This document shows, one piece after another, positions 19,649 through 29,154 of a stretch of DNA of 43,660 bases. Position 1 is the stretch's first letter. Every line of letters starts with the position of its first letter. The stretch comes from Mycobacteriales bacterium (GTDB lineage Bacteria; Actinomycetota; Actinomycetes; JAFAQI01; DASSKL01). The stretch spans positions 1 to 43,660 of the forward strand of contig DASSKL010000053.1 in assembly GCA_035690485.1 (NCBI GenBank). The letters run 5' to 3'. Below the pieces are notes generated by a model that saw only the letters and a program-made list of their open reading frames with translations, was not told the origin of the DNA and did not search any database. The translations under genes and the position numbers were made by a program.

Positions 19649-20962
19649 CTGCGGGCTCTGCTGCGCCACCCCGCGCTGGGCCGCGACTTCGGCCGGCTGT
19701 TCGCCACCCGGCTGACGTCGCAGTGCGCCGACGGCGTCTTCCAGGCAAGTCTCGCGACGGCGGTGCTCTTCAGCCCCGAGCGGGAGACCGACGCCGCCAG
19801 GATCGCGGTGGGCTTCACCGTCCTGCTGCTGCCCTTCTGCGTGGTCGGCCCCTTCGCCGGCGTCTTCCTCGACCGGTGGCGTCGCCAGCGGGTGCTGGTG
19901 CGCGCCAACGTCCTGCGCGTGGTCTTCGTGCTCGCCGTGGCCGCGCTGCTGCTCGGCGACCGCGGCACCGGTCCGGGGCTCTACGCCGCCGCCCTCGCGG
20001 CCATCAGCATCAACCGGTTCTACCTGTCGGCGCTGTCCGCGTCGCTGCCACACGTGGTGGTTCGCGGCGCACTGGTCAGCGCCAACAGCCTCACGACGAC
20101 GTCCGGGACGTTGGCCGCGCTGGTGGGTGGCGGCATCGGGCTCGGCGTCCGCGCGCTGTCCGGAGCCGACGACGAGGGCAGCGCCGTCGTCGCGTTGCTC
20201 GCCGCGGCCGGCTACCTGGCCGCGGCCCTCGTCGCACGCACGATCGCCCGCGAGCGGCTCGGGCCGCTGCACCCGGCCGCCACGCCGGTGCGGGACGCGT
20301 TGGCCGAAGTGGTCAAAGGTCTCGTGGAGGGGGCCCGGCACGTACGGCAGCGACCGCGTGCCTCGGCCGCACTGCTCGCGATCGGTGCGCACCGTTTCGC
20401 CTACGGGCTGTCGCTAGTCGCGACGCTGCTGCTCTATCGCAACTACTTCGACAACCACGGCGTGCTGCGGGCGGGGCTGGGCGGACTCGCGGAGGTGTCG
20501 CTCGCGGTGTTCGCCGGCATCGTCGTCGCCGCGCTCGTGACACCGGCCTTGAGCCGCCGGGTCGGCCTCGAACGAGTGCTGACCGGCGCGCTGATCCTCG
20601 CGGGCACCGTGCAGCTCGCCCTCGGGCTGCCCTACGCGCTCGGGCCGTTCCTCGGCGCAGCGCTGCTGCTCGGCATCTCGTCGCAAGGTTCGAAGATCTG
20701 CGTCGACACGATCGTGCAGGAGGCGGTCGCGGATGACTACCGGGGCCGGGTCTTCAGCTTCTACGACACGCTGTTCAACCTGACGTTCGTCGGCGCCGCC
20801 GCAGTCGGTGCGGCGGTGCTGCCGGCCAGCGGCAAGTCCTACCCGGTGCTGGTGGCGATCGCCGCGACGTACCTGCTGGCCGGGCTCGCCTACGCGGCGG
20901 CCGTGCGCCGCATGGATGCCATGGGCACGAGCGGGATCGAGCTGGCGGCGCCCGCCGCGTGA
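19649..20962 (+). CDS. MFS transporter, 5' end without a normal start (likely frameshift)
   Basis: The frame encodes a 12-helix major facilitator (LLLPFCVVGPFAGVFLDRW; conserved DxxxRR-like loop; SQGSKICVDTIVQEAVADDYRGRVFS). The homologous N-terminus LRALLRHPALGRDFGRLFATRLTS is clearly encoded from 19649, but no ATG, GTG or TTG exists in this frame until GTG 19763, which would delete the first membrane helix. A GTG at 19632 overlaps the ino1 stop (GTGA) in the frame that one extra base in the CCCGGGG run at 19636-19642 would join. So the gene is either frameshifted, mis-sequenced or started at CTG 19649, the coordinate used here. The substrate is unknown; some relatives are annotated as drug exporters. 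Confidence 0.7.
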   Translation: MRALLRHPALGRDFGRLFATRLTSQCADGVFQASLATAVLFSPERETDAARIAVGFTVLLLPFCVVGPFAGVFLDRWRRQRVLVRANVLRVVFVLAVAALLLGDRGTGPGLYAAALAAISINRFYLSALSASLPHVVVRGALVSANSLTTTSGTLAALVGGGIGLGVRALSGADDEGSAVVALLAAAGYLAAALVARTIARERLGPLHPAATPVRDALAEVVKGLVEGARHVRQRPRASAALLAIGAHRFAYGLSLVATLLLYRNYFDNHGVLRAGLGGLAEVSLAVFAGIVVAALVTPALSRRVGLERVLTGALILAGTVQLALGLPYALGPFLGAALLLGISSQGSKICVDTIVQEAVADDYRGRVFSFYDTLFNLTFVGAAAVGAAVLPASGKSYPVLVAIAATYLLAGLAYAAAVRRMDAMGTSGIELAAPAA

Positions 20963-20987
20963 CCCAGCCGCAGCCCCGAGTGGGTCA
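20960..20987. terminator. Bidirectional hairpin containing both stop codons
   Basis: TGACCCA (20960-20966) and TGGGTCA (20981-20987) form a perfect 7-bp inverted repeat with a 14-base loop. The first arm starts with the TGA stop of the MFS gene, and the second holds, on the minus strand, the TGA stop of the FecR gene. No T-tract follows, so it may be a weak or Rho-assisted terminator or simply limit read-through. Confidence 0.4.
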
Positions 20988-22388
20988 GATCTCGGCGGCG
21001 AGCAACGAAACCCGAAGGCCGAGCAACGGAGCGCCCAGGAGGCCGGTCCCCGAGAAACCGCCACCGGGCGCCGGGAGCGAGGGCGCCGGCGACGGCGCCG
21101 GGGGCAGGACGCCGGCCACGGCACCGACCAGGTTGCCGATGACCCCGGTGTCCGGTGGCGGCGGCGTCGGGACCGGCGACGGCGCGGGCGACGGGAGGCC
21201 GCCGCTGGGCGGCGGCGTCGGTCCGGTGGACGGCGGCGGCGCCGCGGAGCCTCCGGAGCTGCGCGGCGCGGTCGTCGGCTCCGAGGGCGCTTGCCGGCCG
21301 CCCGTCGCCGGCCCGTCGCCGGGCGCCGCGGGTGGCGCGATGACGCCGGCGCGCGGCACACCGGTCTGCGCACCGAGGGCCAGCAGGCGGTCGCTCTGCA
21401 AGGCATCGACCTGGGCCAGCGTGCGCACCGCCGTCGTTTCCATCAGGTGCGCCACCACGCCCCACGACCCGCCCTCGGCCCGGTCGCACAGCGCGCGGCC
21501 GTAGCGGTCTCCCAGCGACATACGGTCGTGAGACGAGCGGGCGATGGCCACCGGCAGCACCCGCTCGCTGACCGGCGCCGACACCGGCGGCAGGCACTGG
21601 GTGGCACTGCTGTTCACGGCCGGCAAGGCGGCGACGGCAGCGGCGAGCCGGGGCTGGGCGGCCGTGTCCGCGGCGGATCCGACGGCCCAGCGGTGCAGCA
21701 GCACGTCGTCGACGACGACCGGCAGGTTCGTGGCGCGCTCGGCCTCGTCGTCGACGAGGGCCAGCGGCGCGGGGGCGTCATCGGGCAGGGCATCGGCGTT
21801 GATGCGCACCTGGTGCAGCGCAGGCACCGCGGCCGAACGTCCGGCCGGGCTGCGGACCACGACATCACCCGCGAGCGCGCCGACTCTCACGGTGAACCCG
21901 TGCTCGATCCGCACCACGTCGCCCGCGGTGGCGCGGACGGTGCTGCCACTGACCAGCACGTCGAGCGAAGGGCCGCTGCGCAGGTCGGCCACCAGCGCGC
22001 CGGCACGCACCTGCTGGCGCTCGCCGTCACGCACCAGGACCGACGACCCGCCCGCGACGTACTCGCGCCGGCCGTCCGTCAGGAGCGTGGCGAAGCCGTC
22101 GGCGGCGGTCCGCAGCACGTCGCCCGGCCGCAGCCGCGCACCGTCGTGCGCGGCGCTCGTCCGGCCGTCCGGCGCCAGGATCGTCGCGGCCCGCGGGTGG
22201 TGCACGACGGTGACGGCCGCCGACGCCGAAGAACCGCCCGAGACGACAACCGCCCCCGCCACACCGGCAGCAAGCACCGACGCCGCACCACCGGCGACCA
22301 GCCGTGCGACGCCCGACCGCCGCATCGGCCCGGCATGGGCGATTTGCCCCACGCGCCCATGGTCACGGCTTTCGCGACGCTGATCCAT
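20985..22388 (-). CDS. FecR-domain cell-surface protein
   Basis: The 467-residue protein has an N-terminal membrane/signal segment (about 28-50), then a FecR-like beta region (about 65-190: LRPGDVLRTAADGFATLLTDG, VRAGALVADLRSG, VRATAGDVVRIEHG). A helical middle segment and a long Pro/Gly/Ser-rich tail (about 370-467) follow. FecR domains sense or scaffold at the envelope, often with ECF sigma factors; none adjoins this gene. It lies 12 bases after pcnA on the same strand, so it is probably co-transcribed. The start is uncertain: ATG 22388 or ATG 22325, the latter giving a tighter signal peptide. It converges with the MFS gene. Confidence 0.65.
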   Translation of the reverse strand: MDQRRESRDHGRVGQIAHAGPMRRSGVARLVAGGAASVLAAGVAGAVVVSGGSSASAAVTVVHHPRAATILAPDGRTSAAHDGARLRPGDVLRTAADGFATLLTDGRREYVAGGSSVLVRDGERQQVRAGALVADLRSGPSLDVLVSGSTVRATAGDVVRIEHGFTVRVGALAGDVVVRSPAGRSAAVPALHQVRINADALPDDAPAPLALVDDEAERATNLPVVVDDVLLHRWAVGSAADTAAQPRLAAAVAALPAVNSSATQCLPPVSAPVSERVLPVAIARSSHDRMSLGDRYGRALCDRAEGGSWGVVAHLMETTAVRTLAQVDALQSDRLLALGAQTGVPRAGVIAPPAAPGDGPATGGRQAPSEPTTAPRSSGGSAAPPPSTGPTPPPSGGLPSPAPSPVPTPPPPDTGVIGNLVGAVAGVLPPAPSPAPSLPAPGGGFSGTGLLGAPLLGLRVSLLAAEI

Positions 22389-22400
22389 GGCTCGAAGTGA

Positions 22401-23885
22401 CTAGTCCCGCATGTCGAGGTGCTGTGCCGCCCATCGCCGCAGCTCGTCGGCCGCCAGCTCGTGGCCGAGCGGGCCGTGCTCGATCCGCAGGTCGAGCAGG
22501 TGCCGGTAGGCCTTGCCGACGGCCGGGCCGGGCGGGATGCCGAGGATCGCCATGATCTCGTTGCCGTCGAGGTCCGGGCGGATCCGCTTGAGGTCCTCCT
22601 CCGCGGCCAGGACGGCGATCCGGCGTTCGAGGTCGTCGTACGCCGCAGCGAGCGCCGCGGCCTTGCGTCGGTTGCGGGTCGTGCAGTCGGAGCGGACGAG
22701 CCGGTGCAGCCGGGGGAGCAGCTCGCCGGCCGCGTGCACGTAGCGGCGCACCGCCGAGTCGGTCCACTCGCCGTCGGCGTAGCCGTGGAAGCGCAGGTGC
22801 AGCTCGACGAGGTGGGCGACGTCGTCGACCACGTCCTTCGGGTAGCGCAGCGCGGCCAGCCGGGCCCGGACCATCCGCGCGCCGACGCTCTCGTGGTGGT
22901 GGAACGACACCTTGCCGCCGGCCTCGACCTTGCGCGTCGCCGGCTTGCCGATGTCGTGTAGCAGGGCCGCCAGCCGCAGCACCAGGTCGGGCCCCTCGGG
23001 CTCCAGCGCGATCGCCTGGTCGAGCACCTGGAGCGTGTGCGCGTAGACGTCCTTGTGGTGCGCGTGCTCGTCGATCTCCAGCCGCAGCTTGGGCAGCTCG
23101 GGCAGCACGTGGTCGGCCAGCCCGGTGTCGACGAGCAGCTCCAGACCCTCGCGCGGGTGCGGGGCGCAGACCAGCTTTGTCAGCTCCTCGCGGACGCGCT
23201 CGGCGCTGACGATGTCCAGCCGGTCGGCCATGCCGCGGATCGCCGCGACGACGTCCGGCGCGACGTCGAAGCCGAGCTGGGCCCGGAACCGCGCCGCACG
23301 CAGCATCCGCAGCGGGTCGTCGTCGAACGACCGGGTGGCCGGCCCGGGCGTGCGCAGCCTGCCGGCGGCGAGGTCGGCGAGACCCCCGAACGGGTCCTCG
23401 AACTCCGCCGTCCCGGTCACCGGCACGCGCACCGCCATCGCGTTGACGGTGAAGTCGCGCCGCTCGAGGTCGCCGGCCAGGGTGTCGCCGTACGTCACGT
23501 CGGGCTTGCGGGAGCTGCGGTCGTAGGCGTCGCTGCGAAACGTCGTGACCTCGAGCCGGTAGCCGGACTTCGCCAGCCCCACGGTCCCGAACGCGATGCC
23601 GGTCTCCCAGACCGACTCGGCCCAGCCACGGGCGAGCTCGAGGACGCGGTCGGGCCGTGCGTCGGTGGTGAAGTCGAGGTCGGCACCCAACCGCCCGAGG
23701 AAGGCGTCGCGCACCGAGCCGCCGACGAGGAAGAGCTGGTGCCCCGCCGCCTCGAACCGCCGCCCGAGATCGTCCGCGACCGGCGCGATGCGCAGCAGCT
23801 CGGCGACCGCCCGGCGCTGCGACTCCGACAGCGGCGCCGACGAGGTGGCGCGCGATGCCGTCGAGGCGGAACGGTCGGCGGGCAC
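22401..23885 (-). CDS. pcnA: CCA tRNA nucleotidyltransferase
   Basis: The polymerase-beta-type head carries [30 protein letters not shown] and [18 protein letters not shown]; an HD domain follows ([15 protein letters not shown]). These are signatures of CCA-adding enzymes, which complete tRNA 3' ends; in actinobacteria some annotations say poly(A) polymerase (pcnA). GTG 23885 (494 residues) is chosen because TAGGCT lies eight bases upstream and the mycobacterial homologue is about 480 residues; ATG 23918 is the alternative. It is divergent from the YbaK-like and Nudix genes, the same arrangement as Rv3907c/Rv3908. Confidence 0.9.
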   Translation of the reverse strand: MPADRSASTASRATSSAPLSESQRRAVAELLRIAPVADDLGRRFEAAGHQLFLVGGSVRDAFLGRLGADLDFTTDARPDRVLELARGWAESVWETGIAFGTVGLAKSGYRLEVTTFRSDAYDRSSRKPDVTYGDTLAGDLERRDFTVNAMAVRVPVTGTAEFEDPFGGLADLAAGRLRTPGPATRSFDDDPLRMLRAARFRAQLGFDVAPDVVAAIRGMADRLDIVSAERVREELTKLVCAPHPREGLELLVDTGLADHVLPELPKLRLEIDEHAHHKDVYAHTLQVLDQAIALEPEGPDLVLRLAALLHDIGKPATRKVEAGGKVSFHHHESVGARMVRARLAALRYPKDVVDDVAHLVELHLRFHGYADGEWTDSAVRRYVHAAGELLPRLHRLVRSDCTTRNRRKAAALAAAYDDLERRIAVLAAEEDLKRIRPDLDGNEIMAILGIPPGPAVGKAYRHLLDLRIEHGPLGHELAADELRRWAAQHLDMRD

Positions 23886-23893
23886 GGGGGGCA

Positions 23894-23899
23894 AGCCTA
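23894..23899 (-). promoter_or_regulatory. -10 box (TAGGCT) for pcnA
   Basis: On the minus strand TAGGCT is followed by eight bases and the GTG at 23885. If ATG 23918 were the real start, this box would be inside the gene, so the box also serves as an argument for the shorter protein. Confidence 0.4.
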
Positions 23900-23981
23900 T
23901 CGCCCGCGGGCCACCCATCGGTCGCCGCGAGAGCAGGCGGGTGTCGCCCGATTGGGGGTTCCCCTGCACCGCCGTTCGGAT

Positions 23982-23987
23982 TACGGT
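23982..23987 (+). promoter_or_regulatory. -10 box (TACGGT) for the YbaK-like gene
   Basis: TACGGT would start transcription near 23994, leaving a leader of about 45 bases that includes the GGAGG site of the YbaK-like gene. It is divergent from the pcnA -10 box about 85 bases away. No convincing -35. Confidence 0.3.
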
Positions 23988-24038
23988 CGCGCGGGGGGAA
24001 GGCACAGTCACTCGGGGGCGCGACCCACGGAGGCGGCC

Positions 24039-24641
24039 GTGAAGGATGTGCTGGACATCCACCGTGCGCTGCTCGGCCGAGGTGTTGCCCACGAGGTGGT
24101 GCGCCTGCCCCGGGCGATCGCGGCCGCCGACGAGATCCCCGACGCGACGGGCCTGCCCGCCCACCGGTGCGCCGTGGTCCGCCACTACCTCGTCGACGAG
24201 GCGCTGGTCGCCGCCGTCGTCCCCGCCGGCTCCACCATGCGGCCGGCAGCGGTCCTGACCGCGCTCCAGGCGACGACGATCACCGCGGCTCCCGCCGAGA
24301 TCGTCAACCGGGTCACCGACTACGCCGTGGCACTGGCCTCTCCCCTGCTCCAGCCGGAGGAGGTCACCGTGCTGATGGACCTCGTGCTGCTGCGCGAGGA
24401 AGTGCTCTACGTGCCCACTGGCGACAGCGGCACGGTGATCGGCATTCCCAGCGCGACCCTCGCGGCGGAGAGCGACGCGCGCCTCGTCGAGCTCACGACC
24501 GGCGCCGAGATCGACCTGCGTACGCCGGCCCGCCCGGCCCTCTCGGCCGTGCCCGAGGTCACCACGACGCAGCCGGCGGCGACCGCCGCCAACCCGCCCG
24601 AGTTGACCTTTGCGGGCCGCCCCGCCCACCCTCGTCACTGA
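24039..24641 (+). CDS. YbaK/prolyl-tRNA deacylase-like protein
   Basis: The 200-residue protein resembles YbaK/EbsC/ProXp aminoacyl-tRNA deacylase domains ([48 protein letters not shown]-like [18 protein letters not shown]). Such proteins hydrolyse mischarged tRNAs. The usual catalytic-site Lys after the first helix seems replaced (AHRCAVV), so enzymatic activity is uncertain. A tail of about 35 Pro/Ala/Thr-rich residues follows. GTG 24039 has GGAGG six bases upstream. It lies divergent from pcnA, a tRNA-processing enzyme, which suits a tRNA-related role, but this is inference. Confidence 0.7.
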   Translation: MKDVLDIHRALLGRGVAHEVVRLPRAIAAADEIPDATGLPAHRCAVVRHYLVDEALVAAVVPAGSTMRPAAVLTALQATTITAAPAEIVNRVTDYAVALASPLLQPEEVTVLMDLVLLREEVLYVPTGDSGTVIGIPSATLAAESDARLVELTTGAEIDLRTPARPALSAVPEVTTTQPAATAANPPELTFAGRPAHPRH

Positions 24642-24664
24642 GCCGGCACCGCGGCGCGCGGCAC

Positions 24665-24670
24665 TACGAT
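24665..24670 (+). promoter_or_regulatory. -10 box (TACGAT) for leaderless Nudix transcript
   Basis: TACGAT followed by six bases and GTG 24677. No ribosome binding site precedes the GTG apart from a G-run that touches it, so a leaderless start is the best reading. Confidence 0.5.
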
Positions 24671-24676
24671 CGGGGG

Positions 24677-25141
24677 GTGCCGTCCCCCCGTCCTCCCCGC
24701 CGCCGGTTACGGCGCGTGGAGGAGACATCGGCAGGTGGCCTGGTGGTCGACCGGGACGGCGAGGGGGTCCGGGCCGCGCTCATCGGCCGCGTCGACCGGC
24801 GCGGCCGGCTGCTGTGGTCGCTGCCCAAAGGCCACGTCGAGGAGGGCGAAACACCCGAGGACACGGCGGTGCGCGAGGTGGCCGAGGAGACCGGCATCAC
24901 CGGGCGGGTGATCGCGCCACTCGGGGTCATCGACTTCTGGTTCGTCGCCGAGGGCCGGCGCATCCACAAGACCGTGCACCACTACCTGCTCGTCGCCGAG
25001 GGCGGTGAGCTCTCCGACGAGGACGTCGAGGTGGCCGAGGTCGCCTGGGTGCCCCTGACCCAGGTCGTCGACCGGCTGGCCTACGCCGACGAACGCCGCC
25101 TCGTCGAGAAGGTGCCCGACCTGCTGGCGGACACGGCATGA
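24677..25141 (+). CDS. Nudix hydrolase (MutT4-like)
   Basis: The 154-residue protein carries a complete Nudix box: [20 protein letters not shown] followed by TGI, with the expected Gly, the REV Arg-Glu and the EE metal ligands. The basic N-terminus ([18 protein letters not shown]) precedes the fold. Nudix enzymes cleave nucleoside diphosphate-X compounds. By position (divergent from pcnA, before the Rv3909-like and murJ genes) it is the counterpart of mycobacterial mutT4. GTG 24677 is set by the upstream -10 box. The stop overlaps the next start (ATGA), so it leads an operon into DUF6049 and murJ. Confidence 0.88.
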   Translation: MPSPRPPRRRLRRVEETSAGGLVVDRDGEGVRAALIGRVDRRGRLLWSLPKGHVEEGETPEDTAVREVAEETGITGRVIAPLGVIDFWFVAEGRRIHKTVHHYLLVAEGGELSDEDVEVAEVAWVPLTQVVDRLAYADERRLVEKVPDLLADTA

Positions 25142-27435
25142 CGCGTCCGGCGCGCCGCACCACGAGGGCGCGCCGGGGCCGCCGCCGCCCTGCACGTCAC
25201 CGGGCCGGCGGCCTCCTGCTAGCGGTCGCCCTCGCGGTGATCGCCCTCGTGTCGGTGGCGCCCGCGTCGCCGCCGGCCGCCGCCGCGACCGACAGCGACG
25301 CGCTGCCGGTGCAGGTCCAGCTCGACCGGCTGGAGCCCAAGGCGCCGCAGCCGCACCAGCAGCTGGTCGCCGACGGGGTGCTGCGCAACACCGGCAGCGA
25401 CACGGTGACCCGGCTGCGCGTGGTCTTCGACCTGGGCAGCTACATCGGCAACCGCAGCCTGCTGGCGTCCTGGAGCGGCAACCGCGACGGCTTCATCGGC
25501 GTACGCCTCACGCAGTCGCAGGTCGTGCTCGACCCCGGCGAGCTGAAGCCGGGCGCCTCGGTGCCGTTCCACCTGTCGGTCGCCGTCGACGACCTGGACC
25601 TCGGCCGGCCCGGCGTCTACGCGTTCGGCATCGAGGCCCGCGGCGCGACCGACCAGCGGGGCTACGGCACGGCCGGCCGGCTGCGCATCCCGCTGCCCTG
25701 GGCCCCGCCGCACAGCATCGACACGAAGACGGGACTGGCCTGGCTGTGGCCGCTCGTGGACCGGCCGCACCGGGGCGCGACGGCGATCTTCCGTGACGAC
25801 GCGCTCGCGCACGATCTCGCCGACGGCGGGCGGCTGCGCGGACTGCTCGACGTGGCCGTCGCGGCCGCGCATCCTCCGGCGACCGCGGCCAGGCCGCCGG
25901 CCGCTCCGGGGGGCCCGGACGGGCAACCGGCCGCGTCGCCGTCGCCCGGCCCGACCACCCCCCCGCCGCCGGCCCCACCAGCCCCCGCGGTCGTGCCGGT
26001 CACGTGGGTCGTCGACCCGCTGCTCCTTCAAGATGCGGCGCACATGGCGGCCGGTTACCGGGTCCGGCAGTCCAGCGGGCAGATCACGAAGGGCCCGGGG
26101 CAGGCCACCGCCGCCTCGTGGCTCACCGACCTGCGCGCCGCGGTGCGCGGCGGCGACGTGGTCACCCTGCCCTACGCCGACGTCGACATCGACGCGCTGG
26201 TGCGCGCGGGGCTCGGCACCGACGTGGAGCAGGCGATGTTCTCCGGCACGGACATCGCCGGGGCGGTGCTCGGCGCGGCGGCGGGTGGGCCCCGCGAGGC
26301 ATGGCCAAGCGGCGGCTACGTCACGACCGACGCGCTGCAGACGCTCACCGGGGCCGGCGTCGACGGGCTGATCCTGCGCAGCGACGCGCTGCCGCTCGAC
26401 TCCGACGTGACCTACACGCCGACCGCGCACACCACGCTCGCCGTACCCGGCGGCACGGTCGACGTCGTACTCACCGACGGTGCCCTCGACGACAGCATCA
26501 TGGCCGGCGTCAACCACCCGGCCGACGCGCGCTGGGCCGAGCAGCGGTTCCTGGCCGAGACGCTGCTGTTCACCGAGGAGCTGCCGAGCTCGCAGCGCGA
26601 CGTCGTCGTCGCCCCCGACCGGCGCTGGCAGCCTCCGGCGCACTACGCCAAGGCGTTGCTCGACGACACCGCGACGATGCCGTGGCTGACGCCGGTCACT
26701 CTCGACGACGTCCGGGCCACCCCGCCGTCTGACGCGCCGCGCGGCGAGTTGAGCTACCCGGCCAAGCAGCGGCGGGCCGAGCTGCCGCAGAGCTACCTGA
26801 ACGACGTGGCCGCGACGGGCGGCCGCATCAACGACCTCGAGTCGATCTTCACCGACCCGAAGACGCAGACGGCGCGCGAGCTCTTCCTCGGCGGGCTGCG
26901 CGCGGAGTCGACCGCCTGGCGCGACGACCTGCGCACCGGACGGGCGTTCCTGGACGCCACCGAGGCAACCGTGGCCGACGACTACGGCAAGGTGCAGATC
27001 GTCTCGCGCGGCCTGGTCACCCTCACCAGCAGCAGCGGCACCGTGCCGATCACCGTCGCCAACAGGCTCGACCAGCCGGTCCGGGTCCGCCTCGCCGTCG
27101 ACGCGGGCGGGCGGGCCAAGGTCACCGACAGCGGAGCGGTGCAGACGCTCGCCGCCGGCCAGCTGACCCAGCTCGAAGTCCGGATGCAGGCCCAGACCAA
27201 CGGCGTGTTCCGCGTGCGTGCACAGCTGTTGACCCCGACGCCCGACGCCCGCGCCTACGGACGGGTGCAGACGCTGCTCGTGCGGTCGACGGCCTACGGC
27301 ACCGTGGCCCTCGGCATCTCGGGCGGGGCTCTCGCGGTGCTGCTGCTCGCCGTGGCCGTGCGGCTGACCCGGCGCGGGCTGGCGGCGCGCCGGGCCAGAC
27401 GAGTGGGGCGCGATCCGCACGAGGCCCCGCAGTGA
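25138..27435 (+). CDS. DUF6049 family secreted/membrane protein (Rv3909-like)
   Basis: The 765-residue protein has an Arg-rich N-terminus and signal peptide ([21 protein letters not shown]), then a beta-rich CARDB-like domain ([32 protein letters not shown] spread over 40-75). A Pro-rich linker at about 260-285, a large middle domain ([23 protein letters not shown]) and a C-terminal membrane helix with a basic tail (about 720-745) follow. This matches the conserved actinobacterial family found between the Nudix gene and murJ. It overlaps both neighbours (ATGA upstream, GTGA downstream), so all three are coupled. A partner role for the flippase or cell wall assembly is inferred from context; no activity is known to me. 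Confidence 0.8.
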   Translation: MTRPARRTTRARRGRRRPARHRAGGLLLAVALAVIALVSVAPASPPAAAATDSDALPVQVQLDRLEPKAPQPHQQLVADGVLRNTGSDTVTRLRVVFDLGSYIGNRSLLASWSGNRDGFIGVRLTQSQVVLDPGELKPGASVPFHLSVAVDDLDLGRPGVYAFGIEARGATDQRGYGTAGRLRIPLPWAPPHSIDTKTGLAWLWPLVDRPHRGATAIFRDDALAHDLADGGRLRGLLDVAVAAAHPPATAARPPAAPGGPDGQPAASPSPGPTTPPPPAPPAPAVVPVTWVVDPLLLQDAAHMAAGYRVRQSSGQITKGPGQATAASWLTDLRAAVRGGDVVTLPYADVDIDALVRAGLGTDVEQAMFSGTDIAGAVLGAAAGGPREAWPSGGYVTTDALQTLTGAGVDGLILRSDALPLDSDVTYTPTAHTTLAVPGGTVDVVLTDGALDDSIMAGVNHPADARWAEQRFLAETLLFTEELPSSQRDVVVAPDRRWQPPAHYAKALLDDTATMPWLTPVTLDDVRATPPSDAPRGELSYPAKQRRAELPQSYLNDVAATGGRINDLESIFTDPKTQTARELFLGGLRAESTAWRDDLRTGRAFLDATEATVADDYGKVQIVSRGLVTLTSSSGTVPITVANRLDQPVRVRLAVDAGGRAKVTDSGAVQTLAAGQLTQLEVRMQAQTNGVFRVRAQLLTPTPDARAYGRVQTLLVRSTAYGTVALGISGGALAVLLLAVAVRLTRRGLAARRARRVGRDPHEAPQ

Positions 27436-29090
27436 CCACGGGTACGACGTCGGGCCGATCGGCCGGTCGAACCCCGGGCGACATCGGCGAGGCCGGCCCG
27501 GGCACGGGCGGCATCGTCCGGTCGAGCACCGCGATGGCGCTCGGCACCGTCATCTCGCGCGCCACCGGCTTCCTGCGCACGGTGGTGCTCGCCACCGCGA
27601 TCGGGCTCGCGGTCGGCGACGCCTACAACGTCGCCAACACGCTGCCCAACGTCGTCTACGAGCTGCTGCTGGGCGGCGTGCTCACGAGCGTCGTCGTACC
27701 CCTCGTCGTCGAGGCGGCGACCCGCGACGGCGACGACGGCGAGGCCTACGCGCAGCGGCTGCTCACCCTGGTCGCGATTGCTCTCACGGCGGCGACCACC
27801 GTCGCGGTACTGCTCGCGCCGTGGATCATTCGCCTCTACACCGGCGGGCGCGACCCCGCCACCGTCGACCTGGCGACGACGTTCGCACGGTTCTTCCTGC
27901 CGCAGATCATCTTCTACGGTCTCGGCGCGCTGATCGGCGCGATCCTCAACACTCGCGACAGCTTCGCACCGCCGATGTGGACACCGATCCTCAACAACAT
28001 CGTCGTCATCGCGACCGGCCTGCTGTTCATCGCCGTGACGACCGGGGCGCCGCAGCCAGGGCACCTGTCCACCACGCAGACGTGGGTGCTCGGGTTCGGG
28101 ACGACTCTCGGCATCGTCGTACAGACCGTCGCCCTGCTGCCCGCGCTTCGGCGCACCGGCTTCCGGCTCCGGGTGCGTTGGGACTTCCGCAACTCCGGCC
28201 TGCGTCGGGCGGCGCGCCTCGCCGGGTGGGTGCTGGTCTACGTCGCGGCCAACCAGCTGGCGTTCATCGCGATCGTCCGGCTGGCGCGAGGCGCCTACCA
28301 GGGCGGGTTCTCGGCCTACACCTACGCGTTCTTCCTCGTACAGCTGCCGCACGCGATCGTGGCCGTCTCGGTCATCACCGCGCTCCTGCCACGGATGAGC
28401 CGAGCGGCCACCGCCGGGCGCCGCGACCTGGTGGCCGACGACCTCGCGACCGGGCTCAAGCTCGCCGGGGTCCTGCTCGTCCCCGCTCAGCTGGTGTGCA
28501 TCGTGCTCGGGCCGCTGATCGCCACCGTCGTCTTCGCCCACCTGAACATCGACGTCGACCAGGCCCGCTTCATCGGCGCCGTGCTCGCCGCCTACGCGGT
28601 GAGCCTGGTGCCCTTCTCCGCGTTCCAGCTGCAGCTGCGCGGCTTCTACGCGCTGCAGGACACGCGGACACCCGCGCTCGTCAACGTCGCGATCGCCGTG
28701 CTCAACGTCGTCGTCGACGTGATCCTCTTCGTCACGCTGCACGGGCGAGACCGCGTGGTCGGGCTCGCGATCGGCTACTCCGTCTCCTACATCGCCGGGT
28801 TCATCCTCTTCACCGCGCTGCTGCGTCGCCGCCTGCAACGCCCCGAGCGCCGCACCCGGCTGCTGCAGACCTACGTGCGCCTGTCGGTCGCGGCGATGCT
28901 CGGCACCGCGGTGGCCTGGGTCGTCGCCACGGCGGCGGTCCACGTCCTCGACGACGGGCCGCTCGGCGCGGGGGTGGGAGTCTTCGGCGGGCTGTTGCTC
29001 GGCACCCCGGTCTACGTCGCGGCCGCAATGCGGATGCGGGTGGCCGAAATGCGCCAGGTAGCCGGCATGGTGCGCCGCCGCTTCGGCTAG
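27432..29090 (+). CDS. murJ: Lipid II flippase MurJ
   Basis: The 552-residue polytopic protein (about 14 helices) has MOP/MurJ signatures: SSTAMALGTVISRATGFLRT, GDAYNVANTLPNVVYELLLGG, FFLPQIIFYGLGALIGAILN, SFAPPMWTPILNNIV. MurJ flips lipid II for peptidoglycan synthesis. The GTG overlaps the stop of the DUF6049 gene (GTGA). Unlike mycobacterial MviN (Rv3910), it ends right after the last helix with a short basic tail and has no fused pseudokinase; a separate pseudokinase gene lies 2.9 kb downstream. About 60 non-coding bases follow before the TadE-like gene. Confidence 0.93.
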   Translation: MTTGTTSGRSAGRTPGDIGEAGPGTGGIVRSSTAMALGTVISRATGFLRTVVLATAIGLAVGDAYNVANTLPNVVYELLLGGVLTSVVVPLVVEAATRDGDDGEAYAQRLLTLVAIALTAATTVAVLLAPWIIRLYTGGRDPATVDLATTFARFFLPQIIFYGLGALIGAILNTRDSFAPPMWTPILNNIVVIATGLLFIAVTTGAPQPGHLSTTQTWVLGFGTTLGIVVQTVALLPALRRTGFRLRVRWDFRNSGLRRAARLAGWVLVYVAANQLAFIAIVRLARGAYQGGFSAYTYAFFLVQLPHAIVAVSVITALLPRMSRAATAGRRDLVADDLATGLKLAGVLLVPAQLVCIVLGPLIATVVFAHLNIDVDQARFIGAVLAAYAVSLVPFSAFQLQLRGFYALQDTRTPALVNVAIAVLNVVVDVILFVTLHGRDRVVGLAIGYSVSYIAGFILFTALLRRRLQRPERRTRLLQTYVRLSVAAMLGTAVAWVVATAAVHVLDDGPLGAGVGVFGGLLLGTPVYVAAAMRMRVAEMRQVAGMVRRRFG

Positions 29091-29154
29091 CCGGCGATCG
29101 GCCGTTCGGCCCGCTTCGCTCAAGCCCGACGAGCGGCGCGCCGACCCCCTAAGC

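Noticed and set aside
25880-25990. Repetitive C-rich stretch as a possible repeat element
   Set aside because: It is the Pro/Ala/Ser-rich linker of the DUF6049 protein; similar stretches code the tails of PonA, the FecR protein and the surface protein at 11.7-12.5 kb.
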